Shown piece by piece: positions 45,704 through 59,256 of a stretch of 64,000 bases of DNA (within the stretch, counting starts at the first letter, position 1; each line of letters starts with the position of its first letter). The notes under the pieces were generated by a model. That model had not been told where the DNA came from and searched no databases. It saw nothing but the letters and a program-made list of their open reading frames with translations. Location of the stretch: positions 15,790,488-15,854,487 of the forward strand of contig NC_079480.1 in assembly GCF_026230105.1 (NCBI RefSeq), in the 5' to 3' direction. The translations under genes and the position numbers were made by a program. This stretch comes from Diorhabda sublineata. Its lineage: Eukaryota; Arthropoda; Insecta; Coleoptera; Chrysomelidae.

Positions 45704-48675
45704 TTACAACTCATCTTCACAGTTCAAATATCTTTTGGTCGTCAAATTTTGGAAAAACTCCACAGATTTTTTAGGTACTCGTTTTCTATCGGCATCAGAG
45801 AAATCTATATGATACATTCCAAAGTGCATTCTAAAATAAAAAAAAATATATTAATAAAAATAATCTTACATTGTAATCTAACTATAACATTCATCTTGCT
45901 TTTCTTTTAGATTAAATTCAATCTACAAATTTAAAAAAAAACTTGTATCGTTATTTTTAAACTGATAATTCTTAGTCTCAAGTATTCTTACGTGTATCCA
46001 TCCAGCCATTCAAAATTATCTATATATGACCAAGCGATAACTCCAAAAACATTTATATTATCTGTTTCCACTGCTTCCAAAATATTACAATACATTCCCT
46101 GTAATAAAAAGAAGTGAAACGTGTGAAAATTCAAATTCAATAACAAAGTTATTGAAAAACATTTTACTGTCGATTTTTTTTAATAATATCGTACATATCG
46201 AGGTATGACAAGAAAATTGTTGTAATTGTTTCATATTATTACGCTTCTATCTAATTTGAAAATAATTAGAGGGTGTTTAAACAATTAAAACTATTTGTAA
46301 TTTGTATTTAATACCCATAAATTTATTCACATTGATTTGGAAGTACCCTGTACATAAGGGTGGAGGTCACAATATATTTTATTAGAAACTTACCGTGTAA
46401 AAGCTTATTCTAAAATCGTCATTTAACGAAGTACCGTTGTCACTGATACCAACTTCGGTAATTAAAATATCTTGTTTCCCATACTGTTCATGTAGCCAAT
46501 TTATAACTTTTCTAATGCCCCATGGATTTACCTGAAAATATAACTGTAATTAATCAAAGTGAAGTGGAAGTTTTGTTATCCATTATTACAATTTCCAATA
46601 TATATAGGAATCGGATATGTTATAGAGTTTTTTTTTGTAAAGCTTTGGATGTAGACCTTGCCTAGTCCGCTTAGTTTCCCAATTTTCTAACGCGCGCGAT
46701 TTTTTTATGTAGTGGATAGAGAATCGTTCCCAGTAGACGATGATTTACAACATTAATTTGATCGTAAGTTGTAATACTTACGGTAAAACCATTCGCTCCC
46801 TGATTTACAGAAGGATAAAACGTCCAATTTGTGCGCATATCGTTTTCAAAACTGGTGACATCATCGGGACCTTCATCAACGTCTGATACCAACAATGTAA
46901 CATAATGATTAACAGCTATGAAATCACTGGTTCCTCGAATATATTCAATTTCTTGTTGATCGAATTGTGGAAGTCGAGATTGATTGTAATGTTCCATAAT
47001 GCTTCTTAAAGCGATTCTAGTTTTTACTTCATAAGGCCAATCTCCTGAGAAAATCGGTTGGTAATACAGTCCACACTGGAAAAAACAAAATTTATTTGTT
47101 TAATTTTTTTTTACTTCTGATGAAAAACAACATGAAAAAATCGTAATCTAGAAAAATATTTGAAAGTGTTTGTTATTTTGAAGTTATTTTTGCAACGTTA
47201 AAAATATCGGAGAGCTTCCACTTATCATTATATAAACAAACTTCTTATAATTTCGAACAATTTCAATCCTGTATTAAAATTTGTATATAAAAAACAATTA
47301 AATAGATACCCAAAATTCTAGTTGTCTGTATGCAGCTGCTATATCGGCAGGTTTATCGGTTAGAGGCTTTACCCATTGACAGTCTGGTGCTATGGCCATT
47401 TTTGCTTAAAAAAAGAAAATTCCTTACGAAATTTTTTCTAAAATATTAGAAATTATAATAACTTTTTACAGCAAGCCTAAAGCCGCGTAGTGAAATACTC
47501 TTATGGCGTGTAATTAGATAAAATGAAGCACGAACAACCAATGCATACAATAAATATTCGAATAATACTAAAATACCTTCATAATTTGGAAATTCCTCTT
47601 TATACATATGATAAACTGCTGCATGAGTCTTAAGAAGTACGTACGCACACTGGTATTCCAGCAACCCACTGCTTTTAATACCAGGCGCAAATCTTCCATT
47701 TCCATATGAATAATGGCAAACTTGTTTGGGTTCGTTAATGGTTAACCATATCCCAACTTCTGGAAGATGTTCAATCACAATTCTGGAATAATTGACGAAA
47801 TGTTGCACAAGGTCTATATTAATCCAATCTATACCGTCCTCACGAAGACGTTGCGGAAGATCCCAATGGTAAAGTGTTACAACTGGTATCATTCCGAATT
47901 TTTTAATTTGTAACGTGAGGTTTTTATAATATTCTAGGCCTTTAAGGTTTATGTCATTGGAGTATCCAGTCGGGAGAACTCTAAAATTATTTCTTATTAA
48001 AGAAATGTCGTTATAAATATATAATTACTCTTGCCTTGACCAAGAAATTGAAAATCTGTAATATTTAACACCAAGAGCAGCGATTAGTCTAACGTCTTCT
48101 TCATACTTATCATATGAATCACAAGCGACATCACCTGTGTCTCCATTAGCTATAGGTGAGGGTATTGTATGCGTGAAGTTATCCCAAATACTTTCACCTC
48201 TCCCATCCACATTCCAGGCTCCCTCAATTTGATAAGCCGATGTTGCAACACCAAAATCGATACTTGGTGGAAAATATTTAGAACTGACTCCGGAAGTGAA
48301 TCTTAAAACAAAAGAATTCATATAAATTCAATGATGAGATATAAATATTAAAATGCCTTTTTAATCGTGAATAAACATGTACATATACAAAAAATTCTAA
48401 GGTCTTTCTTACTTTGATTTTAAAACAATTAATAACAATTCACCGAAGATAGATGATAGACGAATTGAAAGTTCAATTAGAACTATTCCATTATACTAAA
48501 AGTTTTGTTGGTCTATGTTATTTAAACGAATTTTAATGAAATAATTCGGAAAAATCGGTCTATCTTTACATGTCCAAGATTAAATCATATAACATAAAAC
48601 ATATAACAAATATTAGTACCCAGATGATACTCACAAAATGCATATAAAAATTTTTGAGAAGATTATCCATGTCAT
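45704..48675 (-). CDS. Glycoside hydrolase family 1 (beta-glucosidase/myrosinase-like), secreted (8 exons)
   Basis: Retaining beta-glycosidase with an (alpha/beta)8 barrel that hydrolyses beta-glucosides; insect members include digestive beta-glucosidases and myrosinases. Minus-strand exons: 48675-48635, 48301-48035, 47980-47577, 47404-47310, 47075-46782, 46531-46394, 46098-45992, 45830-45704, giving 490 residues. Exon 1 encodes a hydrophobic signal peptide (starts MTWIIFSKIF). Glycone-site motifs are canonical: SAYQIEGAWN, LYHWDLPQ, TINEP with acid/base Glu186, NHY, and AWSYIDNFEW. The nucleophile is Glu393, but its motif reads ITEVG where the family has (I/V)TENG. All introns are GT-AG except the one after exon 2, which starts with GC. 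No frame breaks. Substrate cannot be predicted, and the altered nucleophile loop makes activity uncertain. Confidence 0.95.
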
Positions 48676-50402
48676 TTTTGTCGCATTATTTTATTATGTT
48701 ACAAAGTATGACAACAGCTATTGTGGATTAACTAATTGCTAGATAATAACTGAGTTTATCAAATTTTTAGACGTTTCTATACGAACAATTTAAAATAAAA
48801 TAAAAATACGATAACAAATTCTGTATATACAGTACGGGGTGATGTGGATTCAAAAACTTACAGCATATAAAAATATTTCACATGACGATAGAAAAATAGT
48901 GCAGCTGTATTCAACTTTATTATGGATTTACCTTCTATCTAGACATCTACAATTAATTGGCATACTTTTTTCCAATCAGTTCCATACGTTATATAAATAA
49001 TATAATATATATTTACTTTTGGTATATTCGATAAATTTGTGGATGTTTGATTGAATTTTTGTATGTATACAGAGTACGTTATTTGAGTTTACGAACTGAA
49101 CGGATATTGTTTTATATATATTTTGGACAGAAAATTGATTCTCATTTTCATTAAAAAAGAAAAGTAACAGGCGAACATAATTTCGCAAACTTTTGTTTTA
49201 TTTACTTTGTGGTATAGTAGAGAACCAGAAAAACGATTTTGCCTGGCGGATAACAAGGAAAATTGAAAAAAAATTATGTCCCTAAATATTAAATGAGATC
49301 ATTCAATAATTGTGAAAGGACGGGGGAAGTTTCAGAAAAAAATTTAAACACATTTTTTCATTTAATGGAAATATGAGAGTGAAATTATTAAAAAAGTAAA
49401 AAATTTTTATTAATGATGTTTTGTTGTATTAGTAGAAAATTAGTTGAAGACTATACAACGAATATTTTGAAAATTTCAGAGATGAAAATGAAGTCTTTGG
49501 ATAATTAATATTTTATAACAAATTAGTTTGGTCAGCTAAATGAGTGAAAAAACTATTTTTGCATTTCGCCTCAAAACATGAAACCTACATTTCAGTATAG
49601 AAACAGTTGGTTTTGCATTTTGTTGCCGGTAACGATGAAATGCAATTTACATCTAGAGCATTGTTAGTTTTAGTTCAGTAAAGGAGTTCACGAACAAAAT
49701 GTCAATAAAGTTTATTTCACAATCTACAACACTTTTATTACTGGATTCGGTAGTGAGATACGACCAACGATAAAAACTTCTATTTGGCTCTCAGATTTTC
49801 TTTATGCTCAATGTCGGAAGTTAAAAGTAGAAATCTCCCGGGAATATATGGAAGGTTTGTGCGGTTAAGAAGGCATACATTATTTGTTTTATCACAAGTG
49901 AACGCAAACTCATCTTAACTATACTTTTTATTACATTGAATTCAAGTTTTCAAGTAAATGAAGAAAGGTAGAATGCTTCTAAGGCATTTTTGTAATTATA
50001 TACCTTAATGCCGAATGCAAAATCGTGTCAACATAAATTTAAAAATACTAACGTTCTGTCAATAACATCTACATAGTAGAAAAATTAGTAAAATTGATGA
50101 CCTAAGTGTTGTTTGAAGAAATATTGAAATGAAAGTATAAATTTTGCTTAGAAAAATTGGTTTAGAGATCAATAATGTCGTGAACATACATAAATACTTA
50201 TCTCATTTGTGATTGTCATCACGATAAGTATTTTGTGACAATAAATATACAATATTTAGTCACAGATAATAAACAAACATTTCAGAATCGCAGATAAGTG
50301 TAAGGATTAATTTGCTGTAAGAATTTTTCGTGTTATATGATATTTTTGTAAATATTTCAAATCACAGTATAAACATTACACTGTCATTGTTTTATTCTTA
50401 TA
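48676..50402. other. Intergenic region upstream of the glycoside hydrolase gene
   Basis: AT-rich. It should contain the glycosidase promoter but shows no clear core element. No other gene seen. Confidence 0.5.
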
Positions 50403-52435
50403 CTAGCTGACCCGGCGAACTTTGTTCCGCCTTAATGGCAATAAATAAGCAGGTTTTTTTTTAATTGGAAAAAATACAAAAAAAAAATTAAATACCTACA
50501 TTAATCATTCATAATTATTTTTGTATTTTAGTACATAGGTTGCTCTTCATTTAAGTACCTTGTGATACACGACATTTTTTGTTTTATTATCAGGCGCAAA
50601 AACAAACAACGCAACGCAAACAATGCCACGTATAATTGACCATGGGAAAAACATGAATGTTCTAGATTTAAACCACAAACTTTTAAGGATTGGCCTTGTG
50701 ATTTGTTGATGGTCATGGCAAATGCAAGACGTATCGGAAATTGAAGTCTTTTAAATTCAAACGGCATATCGGTTGGGATCATCAGTATCCTCGGAATGAG
50801 AACTTCCTCGCCTTTGAATTTTCCTATCATTATCGTAGCGTAAATTACATTGTTCATCAATTTTCTAACCACCAAACGCGTACCGTTGCACAGTTTTGGT
50901 TGGTTTATGTTTCGAAGCATGATTACTACGGAGCCAACCTTTAGGCGTAAATTGTGCGGTGGTAAGCCAGGCACGTCCAAAGAGTTTAAAAATTCAATTG
51001 GATAGTTGGTGGCTTCATCCTCATTTGTGACGCAGTCAATAGATTTGAATGAATGCATTGTTCCAATGATCTTATTTTGAATTATGTAGTTTAGGTCATC
51101 TACATATTTATTCTTAGCCGCTAAAATTGCTCGCTCACTCAACCATTCATTATTTTTGTAGTTAGAAATAATTTCTGGCAATACATTGTTGATAAGTTCG
51201 TTTTTTGATGAGACAAAATAACAGAAATTATTTGGAAATGATATTAATCCGCTCGATTCATCGACAGGTACTTGACCATTACCGATAGTCAGCAATTGCT
51301 CCGAGAAATGTTCAGCAGATGTATCATTAAGCAATGTAACTCTCATGTTTGTTGTCAGTTGCAGTTTCTTCACATAGAGTCATAGATTTGACGATTTGAG
51401 GCAAGCGTTTATTTCGTCGGCAGCCGTAGATCTTGGAATTACTGGCAGTATTTGGCGGAAATCGGCAGACAGTAAAATCATTGCTCCTCCAAAACATCTC
51501 GAGTCATTGCGTAAATCTTTTAATGTTCGGTTAAGTGCTTTTAATGCACGTTTATGCGCCATTGTGTATTCGTCCCAGATGATGATTTTCGATACCGCTA
51601 AAACTTTGCCCATTGCTGAGTGTTTTGCAATATTACACGTTGGTTCTTCAATAGTTTGAAGATTTAACGGTAAATCATTGCTGCAATCGTATTGAAACGC
51701 TGCTCGATTGAAATCAGCACTATATAAATATCTTGTTCTGCGTCGCAAATTATCTATTTGTTGACCTCTGTTGTTCGCTCGACGATTCTGCATTGCCAAC
51801 CGAGCTGTTTCACGGGCTGCTTCACTTTGCTCTCGTGATTGAGAAGCACAAAGTCGAGCCATACTATCGCGGCGCTGTTCACGTGCAATCTCTTGCTCTT
51901 CTACAGTCCTTTCATTTGCAGTATTTCGTATTCTCCTTGCATCACGGCTTTATCGGGAAAGATTCGATCGTCTTGGTCGCGGCATTATTAATTACACTTC
52001 ACTTCACCTAAAAACTCAAATTTTCAACCATACCGAGTTTTATAGTTCACTTCACTTTTTACGAATGGGCAATGGCACTATCATTACATTATAATTGTTA
52101 ATTATTTATTTAATAGAAACAGTTTTATTATTGGTTTCTTACAAATATCAAATTGTCATCCATACGTCATTACATATCTGTCATTATACGTCAATTACAT
52201 AGCTGTCATTTGCGTTTTGTTATTCCAAGTCTGATTCTTTTTTGTTATACCACGTTTTATAGTGACTGACGTTTCATGTCAAGTCACACGGGAATGCTGT
52301 CGAACGGGATAAAAAGTATCCTATGTCCTTCTCCTGGCTCTAAACTACCTCCCTGCCAATTTTCAGCTAAATCGGTTCAGCCGTTCTTGAGTTATGAGTG
52401 GAGTAACTAACACGACTTTCTTTTATATATATAGA
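50403..52435 (-). mobile_element. Helitron with both ends, internally deleted (copy 2)
   Basis: Read on the minus strand, it starts after an A with TCTATATATATAAAAGAAAG at 52435 and ends GGCGGAACAAAGTTCGCC, GGGTCAG, CTAG at 50403, followed by T. The inverted GGCG...CGCC just before CTAG is the expected 3' terminal hairpin. Length is 2033 bp, against typically 5 kb or more for autonomous Helitrons, because the Rep domain and the Walker A part of the helicase are deleted. Confidence 0.93.
50528..51985 (-). pseudogene. Truncated Helitron Rep/helicase gene, copy 2
   Basis: The minus-strand coding starts at the ATG at 51985-51983 with the arginine-rich N-terminus (later REQSEAARETARLAMQNRR, then RTRYLYSADFNRAAFQYDC). 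At about 51680 it jumps directly to LPLNLQTIEEPTCN and the Walker B-like IIIWDEYTMAHK. The HUH Rep catalytic region and Walker A are therefore absent. A TAA near 51951 and the TGA at 51382-51380 interrupt the frame, and a frameshift after GQLYVA scrambles the end. It is near-identical to copy 1 over the shared helicase part and retains the EEVLIPR segment deleted there. Confidence 0.93.
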
Positions 52436-52699
52436 TTTTGAAATATAATTGCTAATCATCCTGTATATACGGCAACGCCAATGTTATTCTTCGTTATTTT
52501 AACCATCTTATGTTCAAAAAAACAATGGTTATTCTATAATAGGGTAACCAAATCATTTTCAGAAAAAACCGGCTATAATGTAACCCCCCCGGTCCCATAA
52601 ATCCAGGAAAAATAACAAGAATCTCCTCGTAATTATGAATATTATTTAATAAAAATAAAAACACAAAATGTTGGGTTTTCTTAACAATCACTGCCAATA

Positions 52700-53500
52700 G
52701 ATGGAGTGGCTCTATCTCCATCTTGAAGGAAAGGGTATTTCGTACGGCTTCCGGCTTTCCTAATCGTTTCATTTTCTTTCAAAACATAATTGTAGAACTC
52801 TGCACAGTCCATGTTGTAGTTGGTAGAGAATTTGTAAGATTAACTCAAGGGACTCCACTGTTTCTTTCATCAGTCGATTCTATAATCATGAAAGAAAAAA
52901 ATCTTTCTACGTTTGCGTTGTGGGCTGGTATTGCAAACAGATATTGTGCAATTTTTACAATCTTGAAGTATTGGTGAGGACTGTCACAATATTTGAAAAA
53001 ACTCACCCATTTCTCATGATATTGCAATTCGTCATTCCACTTTTTAAGGTTTTATCAGTGAAATTTTTTAGTATTCCAAACTGATCATATAGAATGGAAT
53101 CGTCAATGTCAATTTGCTTCTCTTTCAAATAAGCAACTATATTTTCAAGACTCTCCCATTCTGGCACTTTTTTCAATAACATCCAATCGAAAACTAACAA
53201 TGGTGAAAATGAAATTCTCCACTTGCTTAAATATTCCATACAGGTGCCATAAAACTTGTCAAGTTCCTTTTTAAAACTTTGTTCAACTGATTATGATACT
53301 TCTACTTTTTTAAGAGCTGATTTAACATTAAAAGAGATGAAATTCTCCTAGTTTCTCCTGGTAACAGTTTCAAGAACATTTTTCAGGACTTCCACTATCT
53401 CTATTACGTGCTCCCTTCAATTTTCTTTATTCCATGCTGGAACGTGCTAAGTTGGCTGTGAAGAAACCATAAATGAGCTTCACTGATAAGTGCTAAAAAA
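52700..53500 (-). pseudogene. hAT-superfamily transposase remnant (C-terminal dimerisation domain)
   Basis: Minus-strand segments read SFKKELDKFYG (about 53270), FSPLLVFDWMLLKKVPEWES, YFKIVKIAQYLFAIPAHNAN and VERFFSFM followed by TDERN. The last two are the hallmark of the hAT C-terminal dimerisation region. Several frameshifts and stops separate the pieces. The DDE core is mostly lost and no terminal repeats were found. Confidence 0.88.
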
Positions 53501-55824
53501 TTGAACCAATATGTTTGGAGCTTTTTCTTTATATTGGTTTTATATTTTTTTTCCTGATATTCGTTCGATAATTGGTAGGTATAGGAAAGAGAAAATAATT
53601 TGTTGTTTGAATTTAGTACAATTTATTTATGAAACTTAATTGCTTCAGTATATTTTTTTTCAAAAACAAAAGTAAACCAATGAAGTTGTCTAAAAAATTC
53701 AGAATGATGACTGATTGGTATTTAAACATTCACTTTTCAATTAATTTATTTCTTGAGTTCACTTCTCGGGGTTCAATAATTGGTAGGTAGGTAGAAGATA
53801 ATTTTTAGGGTAGAGATATTTCAATAACTTTCAAGGTATTGTTATTCTAATTTTAGAATTCTTTTGATTATTTTACGGTCCATTTTGATAAATTGTGAAA
53901 CTTTCTCATACCCTTTCTTCAAAGAATTTATATGTTTTGCTACATCTGTTATCGCCATATCATAAATTTATTATTGAAAAATAACACGTGCAGGCCAACC
54001 CTCTGTCCTCTTTTTTTGTTCCAAGAATGGGTTTTGAAATTATTATAGATATCTTCGAAAAACAACCACCCTTTTTTGTTTATTTAACCATACTTATATA
54101 CCTCTTCTCGATAATACAAATAAAGATGTTTTACTTTGTAATTCATATTCTAGATATACCCAAAATTTAGCACTTGAAAAAGGCTTTAGTACTTCGTAGA
54201 AAATGAAACAGAAACGTTGAAACTTGAAATAAATTTAACACTATCTAAATTCTACATTCTTTAATTAACAAAAATTTTCATGTAATTCGAAAAACGAAGA
54301 TATATCGTAGAAAAATTGAAAGTCTATACCTAGTGTCCTAAAAAGAAATTCGAATTTTTTGCTACTCATACGTAAATTATCATTAAATTTAATGAACATA
54401 TTTTTGTTTAGGAGATTAAACTATTGATTGGCGTTTTCTTATTTTACAATAGGGTTTTCAAATATTGAAGATTTCCTTGGACAATTTCAATTTTCAATTA
54501 ATTATATCATTTTATAATAATTACTTTGTATGGAACTAAACTTCCTATATGTAAAATTTTCATATGAACTTTCTGCGGTAACTGAAATTATTTAACAAAA
54601 TAGCAATATTCGATCCAATCCATGGAAGTTAGCTGATATATGGGAAATTAAAGTTCAGATATTTTCTTAGTTAATATTGAAATTTGTTCATTTTTGTGTA
54701 ATTGTGTTTAATGAAAATGTTTGTTTTTTTCTATGATAATGATGTTCATATTAAACCTATTGTCAAGAAATAATGGGTACGTAATTATTAAATAAAAGAA
54801 GTTATTGAAATTTTTCTTGTTTTATTTTACTGATTCATAACGGTAAAAATGCACTATAGTCTCTCGCGTCGAGCGAGAGTGCGACGAATTTTTCAAACAA
54901 ATATTTCAAACAGTAGGATGATAAATGAAGTTATTTTATAAAAAATAATGTTCAGAAGATGCGAAATCTGAAGACTAGGACGTTTATTCATATTATGCTT
55001 TTGGAATACCAAAGTTTTCTTTGCTGCTTTCACACCCTTAACTTTTGCCGGTTTATTTTCAAAAATTTTGCATTTGAAGTTCTTAAAATAAAAAAGCGTC
55101 CAAAAGATTGAGATATGGAAATTTCTGTGCTGATTTCCATCTAAGTATCTATCTAACCGAGTAACGAAATACTCACGAATGAGTTTTGTAAAATGGAAAG
55201 GCGCAACTTTGAAATCAAAAGTTCTCTGCTATATTGGGTATAGATTTTTAGTACTAGCAACGCCATCTGTATACATAAGCTTATACTGAGTTTATTTCAA
55301 TATTAATTTCTGCTATTCCGTATATCACCGCTTTTGGCTTTTTGTCACCTATTTACAAGATGGTGTCTGTTATTTTCACACCAATTTACTTTTTCATTGA
55401 GACCAAAGTTGTGTCGGCATAAAGAAACATATTTTCATTAAATAATGTGTCCACCATCACCGAAATATAAATAGAAACTTCTAAAAATTGAATTACATAC
55501 TCTTCGTACAGTGGACAATAGTCGAATGCCCAATATTGCCATCTCTTTTTGAATAGCTAGAGCTCTTAAATTTTGAGTATAAATTTAATTAGGAAGCATT
55601 GTTTGTTAAGGGCTTAGTTCTCTTTGTATCCAATAGAAAATTATATTGATATACAGGGTGTGTCAATTTTGTTAAGAAGTTGAGTATCAGGTCATTTTAA
55701 TACGTATCAAAAACATTTTTTTATTAGATGTCTTTGAGATCCATACTTTGATATTATCTCGAACGAGCGAAACGTAATTTTTTAAAAATGAGATTAAAGT
55801 TTTTTGAGTCTTTTGAGAGGAGTT

Positions 55825-55874
<50 letters not shown>

Positions 55875-56864
55875 GTTTATATGAGAATCGCAGGTAAATA
55901 AAATAACGCTCTGTAACTTTTTGTACGTTAAAGAAAAAGAATTTACCTTACTGACTTACAATATCCTCGTAGTCCGTTAAATTGTAATTATTTGTTATTT
56001 TATATACAAAGTGAGCCCAAAATTGAAATTCTCATTATATTTCTTGTTTCAAATGTATCACACTGTAAATTTATAAGAAAATTGCTAAAATCAATTGTAA
56101 ACCGTAATTGGGTGCTCCTATCTAATAAAATAATATGTTTGGTTTGTAAAGGAGTTGCAACAATCTGTATAGTTCGAGATAATTTCAAAATATTATTTTT
56201 AATGACATCAACTATTATTTGGTACACTCTGTGTAACTCTTTCAACATCTATTAATGCTAAAAGACAAAAATAAATAACTAGGTATAAAAAAGTTTTATA
56301 CGTGAATTGCTAAAATTCATTTGATATCATGAGATATCAGAATCTTTTTAGAATGGTTCAATAATAATTATTTAGATCGTCTATTTGGTTTGCTTGATTA
56401 TTTTGGGAACGTCCTGTAGATAAATCACTCAATGACTCAATAATAAAAGTATTCTTATTATGATGCTATTTCTCAATGGTCCTTAGTTAATAGTCTTGTA
56501 CATTTTTTTAAAAATTACAATTTCCAGAGTTTGCAAAAATACCCAAAAATATTTTTAATATACCAGTAGGTGCTATTGATGTCGGTATTTAGTTAAAAGA
56601 ATCTAATATTTTATGATGGACTTCCTTTTTCTTATTTGAGGAATTGCAGATTTATTATACTTTTATTGTTGCCGAAATGTAAAATTAACTATTTTCAAGG
56701 AACCTTTTATGATCCTTCTACATTTATTTTTTTACAAAATTTTATGTCCGCTCGATCGATTCAAGAACGATGACCTCCCGATACTTTTATGATAGTTGGG
56801 AAATTTCAAACTCATAGTATCAACATTACATTGTATTTTTTCTATTTTCTAATATTATTGAACA
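53501..56864. other. Intergenic AT-rich region
   Basis: No gene recognised. It contains a (TA)n run at 55828-55870 and an ACAGGGTGTG motif at 55653, often seen at insect transposon ends. Confidence 0.45.
55828..55870. repeat. (TA)n microsatellite
   Basis: About 43 bp of pure TA alternation. Confidence 0.95.
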
Positions 56865-57054
56865 GCGGTCCACGAAAATATCGATGCAGTTCATGACATG
56901 ATTTTATCAGACTGTCGAATTGGGTTAAAACGGGTATCTGAAACACTGAATATTTCATACGAACGCGTTCATCATATAGTTCACGTCAATTTTGACATGA
57001 GAAAAAATTTCTGCAAAATGGATCCCCAAATGTTTGAATGTTGACCAACTGTAC
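56865..57054 (+). pseudogene. mariner transposase remnant (helix-turn-helix part)
   Basis: Reads NIDAVHDMILSDCRIGLKRV, then SETLNISYERVHHIVHV and, after a 1-base shift, SAKWIPKCLNVDQ. This is the second N-terminal helix-turn-helix region of SETMAR-type mariner transposases. The rest of the gene is absent. No terminal repeats were identified with confidence. Confidence 0.88.
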
Positions 57055-58234
57055 TTTTTTCTCTACCTATTACGAACACTTTATTACTAAAAAGTCTAGA
57101 TATATGGACCCAACCGAAATTTAGAAAAGGTAATATCAGATTTAAAAAAACAGAAACAGAAACGAATTTGAGATATCACTCTCATCAACTATAATCATAG
57201 TAATTTCACATAGGAGAATAATTCTTTATTGATTCGTGTAATTCTGTGGATCATAAGTTATCAGCTTCCAATAAGTTGAATGTATATGTACAGGGTCCTT
57301 CACACGAGCTGAATCGATATACATATGGGAGAGTACTGCCAGTGTTCTGAAAATTTGCTTAGATGGGTTTTCCGAAATGCTTCTTTCAGCTCTTAGTTTA
57401 GTGTTTTTAAATATTTTTTAATTGACTAAAGTATTTTAATTTTTGATACGTTTACTTTTGTTATTCGTTGTTCGCCATCGGCAGGTGACAATTAGAAACT
57501 ATAAAAATTTCCTACAAAAACAATTAATTTGAGATAGATGAATTTACTATCGAAGTCCCTTCAATTTAAAGCGTAAAATCCAATGGCAAAGAGATAAATG
57601 GGGTTTGCTATTTGAGATAGCGAAATTCGGCACCATTTTCTGCACACCCTATATATTTATTTTTGTCAAGGTTTTTACAGATATTGAAAACTGTAAGTGT
57701 TAGTTGTCCAAATCCCAAAAATATTGGACCTGACTCACTTAAACTTAGAAATATAATTTTTTTAGTGCAGGGCTGCATGTGTCAAAAACTTCGAAAATGT
57801 GAAATAATTAAAAAATGGTGGACTTTAGGCATACGATGCCTCATATAAAGTTGTTATGAAATTTTGTGTTGATTCGAAAAATTTAATAAAAACTATAGCA
57901 TTCCGTTTAAAATAACAAAGTTTACCGCAACTAGTGGCATCATTGTATAGAAATTTTATACCAAGATGTTTTGGAATCTGATGAATTTGTTTTTATGTCA
58001 GACTCTTATAAAGAGCGCTAGTTACACAATTCGTACCAAGTAGTATTGAACATAATTTTTTCAACATCAGATTTGTTAAGCAAAATTTGAGTGAACCAAA
58101 AAAATACTCTTGATAAAAATTATGAAGTAATAACTGATGCTGGTATAAATTAAAGATAAATTTATTAATTAAACAAAAAATCACATAATGAAAATTCAGG
58201 TCAAGGAAAGAACATAAAACAGAATTTAAAGTAG
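57055..58234. other. Intergenic AT-rich region
   Basis: No gene recognised. Motifs ACAGGGTCC (about 57291) and CACACCCTATA (57643-57653) resemble transposon termini but cannot be paired firmly. Confidence 0.4.
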
Positions 58235-58735
58235 GTGTTCAAAAGTTGGCTATGAGATGATCAAAGTGGCGTTGAATTCTGTTTTCCAATTCTTGAGGTG
58301 AATTTACCTCTATAGCATAAACTTTTTCTTTAAGATATGACCAAACTAAGTAATCAAAGGGTTTAAAATCGCATGACCAAGGAGGTTAATGTATCGGAGC
58401 TTCTGCACCTCTACCAATCCATTGATTCGGAAAATGGTTACTCAACCAATTACGATACCTTCTATCGAAGTGCGGTGGAGCTCCATCATACATAAAAAAT
58501 ACAGATCTTCGCTCGTTTAGCGTTAAATATTCTAATATCTCGAATAAGTGATTGCTTAACAAATCCAGGTACATATCACCATTTAAATTTCCAAGTAGAA
58601 CGTGATAACCTATTAATTTGTTACCTAAAGTTGCTGCCATAACATAAACCTTAAATAAGTGTTAATAATGTGATACCCTTTTCACATGTGAATTCTCATC
58701 ACACCAGTCGCGTAAAAGTAGCCCAGTGTATAATT
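58235..58735 (-). pseudogene. Tc1/mariner-type transposase remnant (C-terminal catalytic part)
   Basis: The minus strand reads LIGYHVLLGNLNGDMYLDLL, then the second catalytic aspartate in FFMYDGAPPHF, QWIGRG, and, after a TAA replacing an expected Trp (near 58386), PPWSCDFKPFDYLVWSYLKE with the third acidic position. Upstream pieces (WCDENSHVKRVSHY) contain a stop. It is related to the transposase at 32506-33460 but retains the DGAPPH block that copy lacks. Confidence 0.88.
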
Positions 58736-59256
58736 TTTTTCTTCAACGCCCTTTTTTACTGAGCAAATTCCAAATATTTTACATTTTTCTATCTATCCTA
58801 GAGACGGGTATGATAGGCAGATTCGCATTCACGTTTTTTATAAAAATACTCTTCATCAAAAATATTCACAGTTCTCGGTCTAGGCTTGATATCGCAGACT
58901 AATTAGTTGTTAGCTGTTTTTTAAATTACATTATTGTTTACCATAAATATTCAAACTTGCCATTGCTTTTTCACTTGTTTTAATTTCAGAATCTCTTGTT
59001 CACTTTGATTTTTGACCGCACTAAGCTTAGAATTGCTTTCTGAGCTTTTTTATGATTTATTTTTCACTACAACTACCGTTAATTGAGCTAAATTACAGGT
59101 GATAAAAATTAATGATAAATTAAATCACGATTTATTCGCCTTAGAGATTAGTTTTACTAAAGATAATAATTAAACTAAAGGCAGAAAACCGATAAAAAAA
59201 AATAAAAGAAATTGAATTGATATTTGTAAGTTAATTAATTATAGTTATTTTATATA
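58736..59256. other. Intergenic AT-rich region
   Basis: Nothing recognised between the transposase remnant and the pogo terminal repeat. Confidence 0.4.

Noticed and set aside
48976..49188. Alternative signal-peptide exon for the glycosidase gene (starts MRNYVRLLLFFF)
   Set aside because: The exon at 48675-48635 gives a better signal peptide, a good donor and the correct phase to exon 2.
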